The notes: generated from the sequence alone by a model not told the origin. Positions 23,496 to 30,978 are shown, counted from the stretch's first letter. The stretch: 33,810 nt of DNA from Bacillota bacterium (GCA_021200975.1 JAJQFT010000027.1:1-33810); one strand, 5' to 3'. Numbers and translations: made by a program.

Positions 23496-23662
23496 TGGAC
23501 AGCGAATGTGAAACCTGTTGGCACTACGACTACGACGAGGAGTATGAGGCGTACACCTGCAACATGGACTTGGACGAGGACGAATACTACCACATCCACA
23601 CCGCCGGCCGCTGCCCCTATTATCGGCGCGGGGATGAATACTCGCTCGCGCGCAAGCAGTGA
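23495..23662 (+). CDS. small cysteine-rich acidic protein (DUF6472-like)
   Basis: 55 residues, too short for a usual length cutoff. It starts MDSECETCWHYDYDEEYE, has a second Cys and a third (CNMDLDEDE, GRCPYYRRGDEYSLARKQ). The four cysteines (CxxC, then C, then C) suggest a small metal or redox site, and the central part is strongly acidic. It matches the pattern I know as DUF6472, a small conserved Clostridia family of unknown role. The ATG at 23495 lies 7 bases after GGAGG, within the previous stop; an ATG one codon earlier (23492) is possible. It is the last gene of the operon, before a strong terminator. Confidence 0.8.
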   Translation: MDSECETCWHYDYDEEYEAYTCNMDLDEDEYYHIHTAGRCPYYRRGDEYSLARKQ

Positions 23663-23681
23663 GCAAACCGAAAAAGTAAGA

Positions 23682-23720
23682 CCCTGCCGAATTCCTTCAC
23701 GGTTTCGGCAGGGCTTTTTT
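23682..23720 (+). terminator. strong intrinsic terminator of the XRE-led operon
   Basis: CCCTGCCGAA at 23682-23691 pairs with TTCGGCAGGG at 23704-23713, followed by CTTTTTT. It is 20 bases past the last stop codon. Confidence 0.92.
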
Positions 23721-23734
23721 GGGGAAACGAAGCG

Positions 23735-23793
23735 GCAGGACACCGCAGACGATTTGCTTACGAGCTTTCTTAAAGCCTCCCGATTTGGAGGGC
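23735..23793. repeat. dispersed repeat copy with adjoining hairpin
   Basis: 23735-23762 is the inverted copy of 6290-6317 (26 of 28 identical). The match to the repeat arm continues to about 23775 in the orientation of 6349-6372. A CCTCC/GGAGG hairpin (23776-23791) follows. It lies between the operon terminator and the spo0A remnant. The GC-rich stretch 23794-23859 that joins it to the remnant has no recognisable gene. Confidence 0.6.
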
Positions 23794-23859
23794 GGCAGAG
23801 AGGTGGGCGATGAAGCCGGCGCTGGTGGGGCGTGCGACGTCGCCGCTGGGGTCGAGCGG

Positions 23860-24111
23860 GAAGCCCTTGTGCCGCGGCGAAACGTTGAGCCGGAGCAGCG
23901 CGTCGGTGACGGCCACGCGCGGGTCGGGGCGCGGTTCTCCGGGCTTGGCGGCGGCGGCCAAATCGCGGGCGCGCGAGGCGACTGCTTCCAGCTCGCAGGG
24001 GCGGAGCATGAGGTAATCGATGTGATATTTCTCCACCGCGAGGTTTACATAATCAATATTCACACTGCTAAAAAGTACCACACCTCTTGGCCAGATGCAA
24101 GCGCTTTTCAT
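23860..24111 (-). pseudogene. spo0A: decayed spo0A fragment
   Basis: One minus-strand frame reads as the end of a response-regulator receiver domain (VVLFSSVNIDYVNLAVEKYH, then IDYLMLRPCELEAVASRARDL) followed by the very start of the Spo0A effector domain (VTDALLRLNVSPRHKGF). Known Spo0A proteins have the same order: LKPxxLxxLxxRI, then VTxxLxxLGVPAHIKGY. The first half of the receiver, with the phosphorylated Asp, is missing, and so is the whole DNA-binding helix-turn-helix after KGF. The usual receiver Lys is Arg here. No ribosome binding site precedes the ATGs at 24117 or 24111. The reading frame runs on to 23770 in unrelated sequence. It is therefore a remnant, not a working gene. The match is from memory of the family, not a search. 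Confidence 0.6.
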
Positions 24112-24126
24112 CGACATTTTTCGACA
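24110..24126 (-). promoter_or_regulatory. possible tandem 0A boxes ahead of the spo0A remnant
   Basis: On the minus strand TGTCGAA (24126-24120) is a perfect match to the Spo0A box TGNCGAA, and TGTCGAT (24116-24110) matches six of seven, 10 bases further on. Autoregulation through such boxes is known for spo0A in Bacillus. Short motifs like these can occur by chance. Confidence 0.35.
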
Positions 24127-24375
24127 ATTTCGGGTTTTCTTTCCATGTGTAACATGGATTGCTCTGTCAGGTTTTGCGGGAAAGAAGTACCACCGTCTCC
24201 ACATGCTTTGTCCTTGGGAAGAGGTAGAAGGCTTGGGCGGATTGGAGGGGCCTGCTGCGGAACGGGAATTCTGCAACAGGCCATTTCTGTATATAATAAT
24301 CGTGCCGGAGCTTTCGCCCCGACACGACAGGAATCTTTTCTTATTTTCTCCCTACCCCAACTATTGACATAGAGC
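24127..24375. other. AT-richer non-coding stretch
   Basis: No gene is supported here. It contains a CCATGT/ACATGG palindrome (24143-24157), an imperfect 10-bp inverted repeat (GGCCTGCTGC with GCAACAGGCC, about 24249-24282), and TATAAT (24292-24297) without a good -35. The lower GC than its neighbours fits decayed or regulatory DNA. Confidence 0.4.
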
Positions 24376-24419
24376 CAAAAAACACCGAGAACCGCCAGAG
24401 TCTTTGGCAGTTCTCGGTG
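24376..24419 (-). terminator. terminator of the tRNA-Thr/tRNA-Tyr unit
   Basis: On the minus strand CACCGAGAACTGCC (24419-24406) pairs with GGCGGTTCTCGGTG (24396-24383), 14 bp with one wobble, followed by TTTTTT. It ends the tRNA transcript directly after tRNA-Tyr. Confidence 0.93.
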
Positions 24420-24420
24420 C

Positions 24421-24505
24421 TGGTGGGGGAAGGTGGATTCGAACCACCGAAGCAATAAGCAGCAGATTTACAGTCTGTCCCCTTTGGCCACTCGGGAATT
24501 CCCCC
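24421..24505 (-). tRNA. tRNA-Tyr (GTA)
   Basis: 85 bases including an encoded CCA. The acceptor stem is GGGGGAA/TTCCCCC, the anticodon stem-loop reads CAGACTGTAAATCTG with anticodon GTA, there is a long variable arm (type II), and the T loop reads GGTTCGAATCC. It is second in a two-tRNA transcript. Confidence 0.96.
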
Positions 24506-24531
24506 ATATCCGGTTGTGCCCTGTGAGCGGC

Positions 24532-24607
24532 TGGAGCCGGTAGACGGACTCGAACCCCCGACCTGCTGATTACAAATCAGCTGCTCTACCAGCTGAGCTA
24601 TACCGGC
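24532..24607 (-). tRNA. tRNA-Thr (TGT)
   Basis: 76 bases including an encoded CCA. The acceptor stem is GCCGGTA/TACCGGC, the D arm reads AGCTCAGCTGGTAGAGC, the anticodon stem-loop CTGATTTGTAATCAG has anticodon TGT, and the T arm reads GGGGGTTCGAGTCC. It is first in the transcript, 26 bases before tRNA-Tyr. Confidence 0.97.
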
Positions 24608-24627
24608 GGCTCAAACAGAACACGCTT

Positions 24628-24655
24628 ATTATAGCACAAAGACCGGATTTGTCAA
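24628..24655 (-). promoter_or_regulatory. strong promoter of the tRNA pair
   Basis: Minus strand consensus TTGACA (24655-24650), a 16-base spacer and consensus TATAAT (24633-24628) with an extended TGC. The first tRNA begins about 20 bases downstream. Confidence 0.88.
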
Positions 24656-24693
24656 GCACTTTTTGCGCGCAATTTGGTTTTTTACGCGAAAAA

Positions 24694-24726
24694 CCAAACC
24701 CGACCCGCGGAGCCCCCGCGGGTCGG
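24694..24726 (-). terminator. terminator of the lysozyme gene
   Basis: On the minus strand CCGACCCGCGG (24726-24716) pairs with CCGCGGGTCGG (24710-24700), 11 bp around five bases, followed by GTTTGGTTTTT. It lies 24 bases past the stop. Confidence 0.85.
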
Positions 24727-24749
24727 ATGCGTAGAAAAATTGCTTCGGC

Positions 24750-26846
24750 TCAGGCCGCTTCCAGATAGTCCATGTTCACCCAGCCGGTATCGATGCGCCC
24801 CCACACGACCGAGCCGACCGTGCGAAGCTCATAAACTGTGACGCGCTCCCCGTAGGCGATATAGTCCACAATTGCGTTGCCCAAGCCCGCCGCGCTGCGC
24901 ACGCGCAGGCTATAGCTGCCGACGGTGTAGGCCTCGGGCGTTTCCAGCGTTTCGCCCTCGGCGGATACAAGCGTTTCCACCGTGGGGGTTTCGCTTTCGC
25001 CCGAAAGCTCCAGGAAGCTCAGGCAGATCCAACCGCCGTCGGTCTTGCCCCAGAGCTTGCCGCCGGAGATGACCTTCTGCGTGACGGTGACGCTCCCGCC
25101 GGGCTGCACCCAGCCGACAATGCTGCCGGTGATGCCCGGGATGCTGCGCACGCACACCGTGGAGGCGGCGGTGCCCGTCCAGCTGCCCTCGACCGTGGCG
25201 GTCTCGCCGGATTCCGGCTCGCTTTCGTTGGTCTCCGGCTCCTCGTCCTCCACCTCGACCACGCCGGCCGTGACGTACAGCAGGCTAATCCAGCCGCCGT
25301 CAATCTTTCCCCAGTTGCCGGATTCATCCAGAATCGTCACGACGGTGCCGTTGCTGAGGCAGTCCAGAATTGTATACTTGCTGCCGGGCCCGGAGCGCAC
25401 GTTCAGCGTGCCGGAAATCAGCACCGTGCCGACCCAAGATTCATACGGCTCGGTTTCCTCCGGCTCGGTGGCTTCCGGCTCGGTCGCCTCGGTGGCGGCC
25501 GTCGTTTCGGGGGTGGTCGTTTCGGCGGAGGAATCGGTGCCAAGGCGGATATAGGTCATGCTTACCCAGCCGAGGCTCGTCCTGCCCCAGCCGCCCGACT
25601 GCTCAAGAATCGTGACCGTTTCGCCGGACGAATAGGTGCCGACCACCGTGTAGCCCGTGCCGGGGCCGGAGCGGATATTCAGCACACCGCTGGAAATCAC
25701 CACGCCGGCAACGCCGGACTCGCTTTCCTCGGATGTGGAGCCGGTATCGCCGCTGGAATCGCTGCTCGAGGTCTTGCCATAGCTGGTATAATCCAGACAG
25801 ATCCAGCCGGTTGTGCCATTATAGGTGAATTTTCCCCATTGCAGGCCGTTGCTGGCCGTAGCCGTGGCGGAAATGTGGATGGAAACGCCGTTGGAAACGC
25901 GGTACAGCACGCTATAGCTCGTGCCGGGGCCGGAGCGAACGTTGACATCGTTGCCCGTGACCGTCACATCCACATCCGCGGGGGTGGATTCCGGCTCTGC
26001 CGGGGTGGTCACTTCGGACGAGGAGCTGTCGCTCCCGCTTTCCGTCCAGTGCGCGTAGAGGGTCGTGCCGTCGGAAATCGAGCTGTCGAGCACCGTCACC
26101 TGCGTGCCGCCGGAGGCGGCGGTATACCACCCGGCGAAATAGAGCGTTTTCGTCGTTTCGCCGGAGGTGACGGTGATGGAGCTGGAAACCGTCGCCAAAA
26201 TGGAGGTGGGGTTGGAGGCGTCGAAGCCATGGATGGAATAATTCACCGTTCCGCCGTTGCCATCCAGGAATACATAGCGGTAATTCGAGGGCTTGCTGGT
26301 GCTGTAGGTTCCGTTGAGGTAAAGGTTTGCCTCCGCCAGCCGGCGACGGACGAGGCCGTAGGTCGCGCTCTTGCTCCATAGGCTGAAGGCGTAAATCAGC
26401 TCGTTGCCGGTCGCGCCGGTGCGAATCGCCGTATTGAGCACACCGCTGGAATCGGACATCCATGCGGTGCCGCAGTTGTAGGACAGCGAGAGGATTGCGT
26501 CGAACTGGTTCTGGGTAAAGGTGAGGCCGTATTTATTGGCGTAGGAATTGATGGAGCTGGAGAAGGAGCTTATGTAATAGGCCAGCAGCTCCTCGGCTTC
26601 CTCCTCGGTGATGCCGTTCTCCATGTATTCCTCCAGCTTGTCGCTGGGGCAGCGCGTGCCATAGCCCACCGAGTACTGGCTGACATCCCAATAGGGATAT
26701 TTGCTGAAGCCCTCATAGAGCTTGATCAGATCCAGAACCTCCTGCGACGCCGTCATCGAGGAGGCGGCGCGGGCGGGAGCGGCAGCGAGAACGATGCCGG
26801 ATAGCAGGGCGCAGATGAGCAATAGGCTGCAAATTCGCTTGCGCAT
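24750..26846 (-). CDS. secreted modular lysozyme: GH24 + InlB repeat + five SH3 domains
   Basis: 698 residues. A signal peptide (MRKRICSLLLICALL, cleavage near APARA-A at 27) is followed by a GH24 muramidase domain (about 34-180) with LYEGF (Glu45) and YWDVSQYSVGYGT (Asp54), matching the catalytic Glu/Asp of phage-type lysozymes. Then come a Listeria-Bacteroides (InlB_B) repeat at about 190-268 and five bacterial SH3 domains (about 293-357, 381-436, 473-527, 556-615, 641-695), most with NVRSGPG, separated by Ser/Thr/Glu/Pro linkers. It should cleave peptidoglycan outside the cell, with SH3 domains holding it to the wall. ATG 26846 follows GGAGG by 9 bases; the open frame to 26909 would bury the signal peptide. 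It is a single gene with its own promoter and terminator; there are no phage genes nearby. Confidence 0.93.
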   Translation of the reverse strand: MRKRICSLLLICALLSGIVLAAAPARAASSMTASQEVLDLIKLYEGFSKYPYWDVSQYSVGYGTRCPSDKLEEYMENGITEEEAEELLAYYISSFSSSINSYANKYGLTFTQNQFDAILSLSYNCGTAWMSDSSGVLNTAIRTGATGNELIYAFSLWSKSATYGLVRRRLAEANLYLNGTYSTSKPSNYRYVFLDGNGGTVNYSIHGFDASNPTSILATVSSSITVTSGETTKTLYFAGWYTAASGGTQVTVLDSSISDGTTLYAHWTESGSDSSSSEVTTPAEPESTPADVDVTVTGNDVNVRSGPGTSYSVLYRVSNGVSIHISATATASNGLQWGKFTYNGTTGWICLDYTSYGKTSSSDSSGDTGSTSEESESGVAGVVISSGVLNIRSGPGTGYTVVGTYSSGETVTILEQSGGWGRTSLGWVSMTYIRLGTDSSAETTTPETTAATEATEPEATEPEETEPYESWVGTVLISGTLNVRSGPGSKYTILDCLSNGTVVTILDESGNWGKIDGGWISLLYVTAGVVEVEDEEPETNESEPESGETATVEGSWTGTAASTVCVRSIPGITGSIVGWVQPGGSVTVTQKVISGGKLWGKTDGGWICLSFLELSGESETPTVETLVSAEGETLETPEAYTVGSYSLRVRSAAGLGNAIVDYIAYGERVTVYELRTVGSVVWGRIDTGWVNMDYLEAA

Positions 26847-26880
26847 CCTTCCAATCCTCCTTTGTGCGTGCATTTTCTGT

Positions 26881-26909
26881 ATTATAACAGCTTTTCCAGA
26901 AAATTGCAA
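26881..26909 (-). promoter_or_regulatory. promoter of the lysozyme gene
   Basis: Minus strand TTGCAA (26909-26904), a 17-base spacer and perfect TATAAT (26886-26881), 34 bases from the ATG. Confidence 0.78.
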
Positions 26910-26978
26910 CCCCTTGGAAACAAAAAATTACATTCTTGTAACCATTTTTTCACCGACGCGCCCTTAAGCAGAAAGAAA

Positions 26979-27007
26979 TTGATTTTTCCTAGGAAATATG
27001 GTAGACT
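26979..27007 (+). promoter_or_regulatory. promoter of mnmA
   Basis: TTGATT at 26979-26984, a 17-base spacer and TAGACT at 27002-27007, leaving a very short leader before the ATG at 27031. It is back to back with the lysozyme promoter. Confidence 0.55.
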
Positions 27008-27030
27008 GGTGGCAAAAGGGGGCGCAGGAT

Positions 27031-28110
27031 ATGGAACAAAAAGCGCTAATCGCCATGAGCGGCGGGGTGGATAGCTCGGTTGCGGCCTACCTGACCAAGG
27101 CGGCGGGCTACCGCTGCATCGGCGCAACCATGCGGTTATTCGACAACGAGCTTCTCGGACAGGAGCAGGAGAGCAGCTGCTGCTCGCTTTCCGATGTGGA
27201 GGACGCGCGCAGCGTCGCCTTCCGGCTGGGAATGCCGTACTATGTATTGAACTTCCGCGAGGAATTTACCGAAAAGGTGATTGAAAAATTCGCCCGCGCC
27301 TATGAGCAGGGGGCGACCCCGAACCCCTGTATCGACTGCAACCGCTACCTGAAATTTGAAGCCCTGCTTGCGCGCGCGCAGGTTCTGGGCTGCCAGTGGG
27401 TCGTGACCGGGCACTACGCCAGAATCGTTGAGGAAAATAGGCAACTTCTGCTCAAGAAGGCGGTGGACAGGGCGAAGGATCAGAGCTACTTCCTCTATAC
27501 GCTCACGCGCGAGCAGCTGCGCCACATCCGCTTCCCGCTTGGGGAGCTAAGCAAGGAGCAGGTGCGGGAAATTGCCGCGCAGCAGGGCTTCCTCAACGCC
27601 CGGAAGCGGGATTCGCAGGATATCTGCTTCGTGCCGGACGGGGACTACCTCGCCTTTTTGGAGCGCTATCGCGGAAAAAGCAGCCGGAGCGGGGACTTCC
27701 TCGACCAGTCCGGCCGGAAAATCGGCACGCATCGCGGTGCGGCGGGCTACACCCTAGGGCAGCGCAAGGGGCTCGGGGTCGCGCTTGGGCAGCCGGTCTA
27801 CGTCTGCGGCAAGGACATGGTGCGCAACACCGTGACCCTCGGCCCGGACGAGGCGCTGTACCGGCGCACGCTTGTCGCCGGGGACTGGAACTGGCTGGCG
27901 ATCGAGCCGCCGCGTGAGCCGCTTCGCTGCGCGGCAAAGACCCGCTCGCGTCAGGCCGAGCAGCCGGGCTGGCTCAGCAGTGCGCCGGACGGGCGCGCGC
28001 GCTTCACCTTCGACGAGCCGCAGCGCGCCATCACGCCCGGTCAGGCGGTGGTGCTGTACGAGGGCGACACCGTCCTCGGCGGCGGCACGATTGAGAGCAC
28101 GCAGGACTGA
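27031..28110 (+). CDS. mnmA: tRNA-specific 2-thiouridylase
   Basis: 359 residues, as usual for MnmA, which makes 2-thiouridine at position 34 of tRNA(Lys), tRNA(Glu) and tRNA(Gln) using sulfur relayed from a cysteine desulfurase. It has the PP-loop MSGGVDSSVAAYL, PNPCIDCN with the catalytic Cys103, and DSQDICFVP with the second catalytic Cys199. The middle has the tRNA-binding AKDQSYFLYTL segment. ATG 27031 follows AAGGGGGCGCAGGA; the frame upstream to 26998 overlaps the promoter. It is followed 53 bases later by the spoIID-like gene. Confidence 0.96.
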   Translation: MEQKALIAMSGGVDSSVAAYLTKAAGYRCIGATMRLFDNELLGQEQESSCCSLSDVEDARSVAFRLGMPYYVLNFREEFTEKVIEKFARAYEQGATPNPCIDCNRYLKFEALLARAQVLGCQWVVTGHYARIVEENRQLLLKKAVDRAKDQSYFLYTLTREQLRHIRFPLGELSKEQVREIAAQQGFLNARKRDSQDICFVPDGDYLAFLERYRGKSSRSGDFLDQSGRKIGTHRGAAGYTLGQRKGLGVALGQPVYVCGKDMVRNTVTLGPDEALYRRTLVAGDWNWLAIEPPREPLRCAAKTRSRQAEQPGWLSSAPDGRARFTFDEPQRAITPGQAVVLYEGDTVLGGGTIESTQD

Positions 28111-28163
28111 GGAGGAATTCTATTTCCGCGCCCGGCGGCATAGACTGCTGCGGGGGCGAGGAA

Positions 28164-29183
28164 ATGAAACGGAAGCTTTTGCAGAAGCTGGCGATTTCGG
28201 CAATGCTCGGGCTGATTTTGCCCGCGCTCACCGCGACGATTGTCGGCTCCGCCGGCACGAACCCGGCACAGCCGGAGACGACGCAGGTCACAGACGTCGC
28301 GCATTTGCCGACCGAGACGGCGGCCGAGGCGGCGACCGAGATGCCTGCGGAAATGGCGGCGGATCCGACGGTACGCGTAATCACCGCCGACGGGGCGCAG
28401 GATATGGCGCTGGAAACCTACATAACCGGGGTGGTGCTCGGCGAGATGCCCGCCTATTTTGAGCCGGAGGCGCTGAAGGCGCAGGCGGTCGTGGCGCGCA
28501 CCTATACGCTGCGCGCGCTCTACACCGGCGGAAAGCATGCGGATGGGGCCGTATGCACCGATTCGAGCTGCTGCCAGGCCTATTGCAGCGCGGCGGACTA
28601 CCTCGCCTGCGGCGGCAGCGAGGAGGATTTGGAAAAAATTGCGAGCGCCGTCGCCGCCACCTACCACGAGGTGCTCAGCTACGGCGGCGAGCCGATCGAG
28701 GCGACCTATTTCGCCTGTTCGGGCGGCAAGACGGAGGACGCCGCCGCTGTTTGGGGCAGCGAGGTGCCCTACCTGCTGAGCGTGGACAGCCCCGGGGAGG
28801 AGTTCGCCGCCTCCTATACGAACACGGTGGAATTCACCTATGCGGAATTTGCCGACGCGCTCGGGCTTGCGCTCAGCGGCTCGGCGGCAAGCTGGTTCGG
28901 CAGCACCAGCTATACCGCGGGCGGCGGCGTAGACACGATGGAAATCGGTGGCGTGACCTTCTCCGGCACGCAGCTGCGTAGCCTGCTCGGGCTGAACTCC
29001 ACCGCCTTTACCGTGCAGCTTCGCAGCAACGCCATCGCCATCACCACGAGCGGCAAGGGCCACCGCGTGGGCATGAGCCAATACGGCGCGGACGCGATGG
29101 CGCTGGCGGGCAGCAGTTATGAGGAGATACTTTTCTATTATTTTACGGGCGTAAGTCTTGACAAATGGGAGAATTTCCTGTAA
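28164..29183 (+). CDS. spoIID: SpoIID/LytB domain protein
   Basis: 339 residues. A membrane anchor or signal peptide (about 7-30) is followed by a Glu/Thr/Ala-rich linker and a SpoIID domain (about 70-339). The catalytic-site segment VVLGEMPAYFEPEALKAQAV carries Glu94, the residue expected for lytic transglycosylase activity, and the C-terminal GKGHRVGMSQYGA matches the family GHGVGMSQYGA with Arg in place of Gly. A Cys-rich CTDSSCCQAYC insert precedes the core. In spore formers SpoIID thins septal peptidoglycan during engulfment; LytB-type relatives have vegetative roles. GCGAGGAA precedes the ATG. Sporulation use is uncertain because of the spo0A remnant 4 kb away. Confidence 0.88.
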   Translation: MKRKLLQKLAISAMLGLILPALTATIVGSAGTNPAQPETTQVTDVAHLPTETAAEAATEMPAEMAADPTVRVITADGAQDMALETYITGVVLGEMPAYFEPEALKAQAVVARTYTLRALYTGGKHADGAVCTDSSCCQAYCSAADYLACGGSEEDLEKIASAVAATYHEVLSYGGEPIEATYFACSGGKTEDAAAVWGSEVPYLLSVDSPGEEFAASYTNTVEFTYAEFADALGLALSGSAASWFGSTSYTAGGGVDTMEIGGVTFSGTQLRSLLGLNSTAFTVQLRSNAIAITTSGKGHRVGMSQYGADAMALAGSSYEEILFYYFTGVSLDKWENFL

Positions 29184-29186
29184 AAT
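29158..29186 (+). promoter_or_regulatory. promoter of the nucleoside kinase gene, inside the spoIID end
   Basis: Consensus TTGACA at 29158-29163, a 17-base spacer and TAAAAT at 29181-29186. It overlaps the last codons and stop of the spoIID-like gene and lies 75 bases before the kinase ATG. Confidence 0.78.
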
Positions 29187-29260
29187 AGTAAATCCTACAA
29201 AGAACATGCTCGATTCTTTGCATATTTTCGGCATTTCCCACAAAAGAGGAGGATTCCTAA

Positions 29261-30964
29261 ATGAAATTGACAGTTGACGGCTCGCCGGTAGAGATTCAAA
29301 CCGGGCAGAGCCTTTTGGATTTGGCCCGGCAGCTGGGGCTAATCAGCGGCAGCCTCGCCACCGACCCGCTGGTGGCAAAAATCGCGGGGGAGATTTTCAC
29401 CCTCAATTACGTCCCCCAGCGGCAGAAGGAGCTCCAGCCGGACAGGCCGGATGTCCGCCGGGCGATGGCCGCCTCGGGCGGGGTCGTCCGCCTGCTCCGC
29501 TACCGGGATGCGGAGGCGCATGAGGCCTATGTGCGCACCGCCCAATTTGTGCTGTTCCTTGCGCTGCGCCAGCTCTGGCCGCACGCGCGGGCGCGGATGA
29601 ACTGCACCATCGGCGCGGGGCTGTACATTCAGGTCAGCGGCGCGGAGGATTTTTCGCCCCGCGCGCTCAAGGAGCGGGTAAGCGCGCTTGTGGCGCAGGA
29701 TATTCCGCTGATTCGGAAGATGGGCACCACCGTGGGCGCAATCGAATACTACGCCTCGCACGGGCAGGACGACAAGGCGCGACTTCTGCGCCTGCGCACC
29801 GCGCCGCAGTTTCCCTACTATAGCTATGGCGATTTCCGCGACTTCTATTACGGCGAGATGATGCCTTCCACCGGCTTCCTGCGCGTGTGGGATATCCTGC
29901 CGGTGGACGGCGGCTTCATGTTCATCTTCCCGGATGACGACGACCCCGATCAGGTGGCGGACTACCGCGAGATGCCCAAGCTCTTTCAGGTTTACCGCGA
30001 GGGCGAGCACTGGGGCGGGCACATGGTCGAATGTGAAACGGTTGCCGACCTCAACGACCTGACCGATTCCGGCAAAATCCGCGAGCTGATTCGCGTCAAT
30101 GAGGCCCTGCATGAGAAGCGCTTCGCCCAGATTGCCGACATCATCTGCCAGCGCGGGGCGAAGGCCGTGATGCTGGCCGGGCCAAGCTCCTCCGGCAAGA
30201 CGACATCGGCCAACCGGCTGTCCATCCAGCTGCGGGTGCAGGGCAAGAAGCCAACGCTTATCAGCTTAGACGACTATTACCTCGACCGCGACAAGATCGC
30301 CCCGGGGCCGGACGGAAAAATCGACCTCGAGCACATCAATACCATCGACACCGCGCTCTTTGCCGAGCACCTGGCCGTTCTGCTTGCCGGCGGGGAGGTG
30401 GAAATGCCCACCTTCAGCTTCAAGCGCGGCAGGCGCGAATGGGTCGGGCGGCGGATGCGCCTTTCCGACGATTCGGTGCTGGTTGTGGAGGGGCTGCACG
30501 CGCTCAACCCCGTGCTGCTGCCGGACGCGCTCGACCGCAGCAAGGTATTCCGTCTCTATGTAAGCCCTCTGCTGCCGCTGAATCTCGACGACCACAACCG
30601 CATCCCCACCAGCACCCTGCGCCTGCTGCGACGCATTGTGCGCGACTATGAATCGCGCGGCTCCTCGGTGCAGCACACGCTCTCGATGTGGGACTCCGTG
30701 CGAGCGGGCGAGAAGAGGTGGATTTTCCCCTATCAGGAAAAGGCGGACGTAATCTTTAATAGCTCCACGCTCTACGAGCTGGCGGTGCTGAAAAAGCACG
30801 TCTATCCGCTGCTCACCGCCATCGGGCCGGAGGAGGAGTGCTATGAGGATGTGCGCAGCGTGGTGCGGATGCTGCAATATGTTCACGAGGCGGACGTGGA
30901 TAACGAAATTCCGCCCACCAGCCTCGTGCGTGAATTCATCGGCGGCAATACCTTCTATCTTTAA
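29261..30964 (+). CDS. TGS-domain nucleoside kinase (uridine kinase/phosphoribulokinase family)
   Basis: 567 residues. An N-terminal TGS-like domain (about 1-60) and a segment like the second additional domain of threonyl-tRNA synthetase (about 60-240) precede a P-loop kinase (about 280-567) with Walker A AGPSSSGKTTSANRL (306-320), LISLDDYYLDRD, and VVEGLHALNP. This three-part layout is known for Clostridia and Thermotoga proteins annotated as uridine kinase or nucleoside kinase; the exact substrate and the role of the synthetase-like part are unclear. GAGGAGG lies before the ATG. It is co-transcribed with the DUF1284 gene 14 bases on. Confidence 0.92.
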   Translation: MKLTVDGSPVEIQTGQSLLDLARQLGLISGSLATDPLVAKIAGEIFTLNYVPQRQKELQPDRPDVRRAMAASGGVVRLLRYRDAEAHEAYVRTAQFVLFLALRQLWPHARARMNCTIGAGLYIQVSGAEDFSPRALKERVSALVAQDIPLIRKMGTTVGAIEYYASHGQDDKARLLRLRTAPQFPYYSYGDFRDFYYGEMMPSTGFLRVWDILPVDGGFMFIFPDDDDPDQVADYREMPKLFQVYREGEHWGGHMVECETVADLNDLTDSGKIRELIRVNEALHEKRFAQIADIICQRGAKAVMLAGPSSSGKTTSANRLSIQLRVQGKKPTLISLDDYYLDRDKIAPGPDGKIDLEHINTIDTALFAEHLAVLLAGGEVEMPTFSFKRGRREWVGRRMRLSDDSVLVVEGLHALNPVLLPDALDRSKVFRLYVSPLLPLNLDDHNRIPTSTLRLLRRIVRDYESRGSSVQHTLSMWDSVRAGEKRWIFPYQEKADVIFNSSTLYELAVLKKHVYPLLTAIGPEEECYEDVRSVVRMLQYVHEADVDNEIPPTSLVREFIGGNTFYL

Positions 30965-30978
30965 AGGAGAGCACGCTG

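Noticed and set aside
24365..24370. TTGACA on the plus strand as a promoter
   Set aside because: No -10 box at 16-18 bases; it sits beside the terminator of the opposing tRNA unit.
23719..24372. 217-codon plus-strand open frame over the repeat and spo0A remnant
   Set aside because: Starts within the terminator T-run, crosses the repeat, and reads antisense to the Spo0A-like frame; no start signal or domain.
23721..24607. Possible integrated element next to the tRNA genes
   Set aside because: No integrase, transposase or duplicated tRNA 3' end was seen; repeats and decay explain the region better.
28041..29243. 400-codon minus-strand open frame opposite spoIID
   Set aside because: Arg/His/Ala-rich antisense translation with no family pattern; the plus-strand SpoIID motifs and promoter are convincing.
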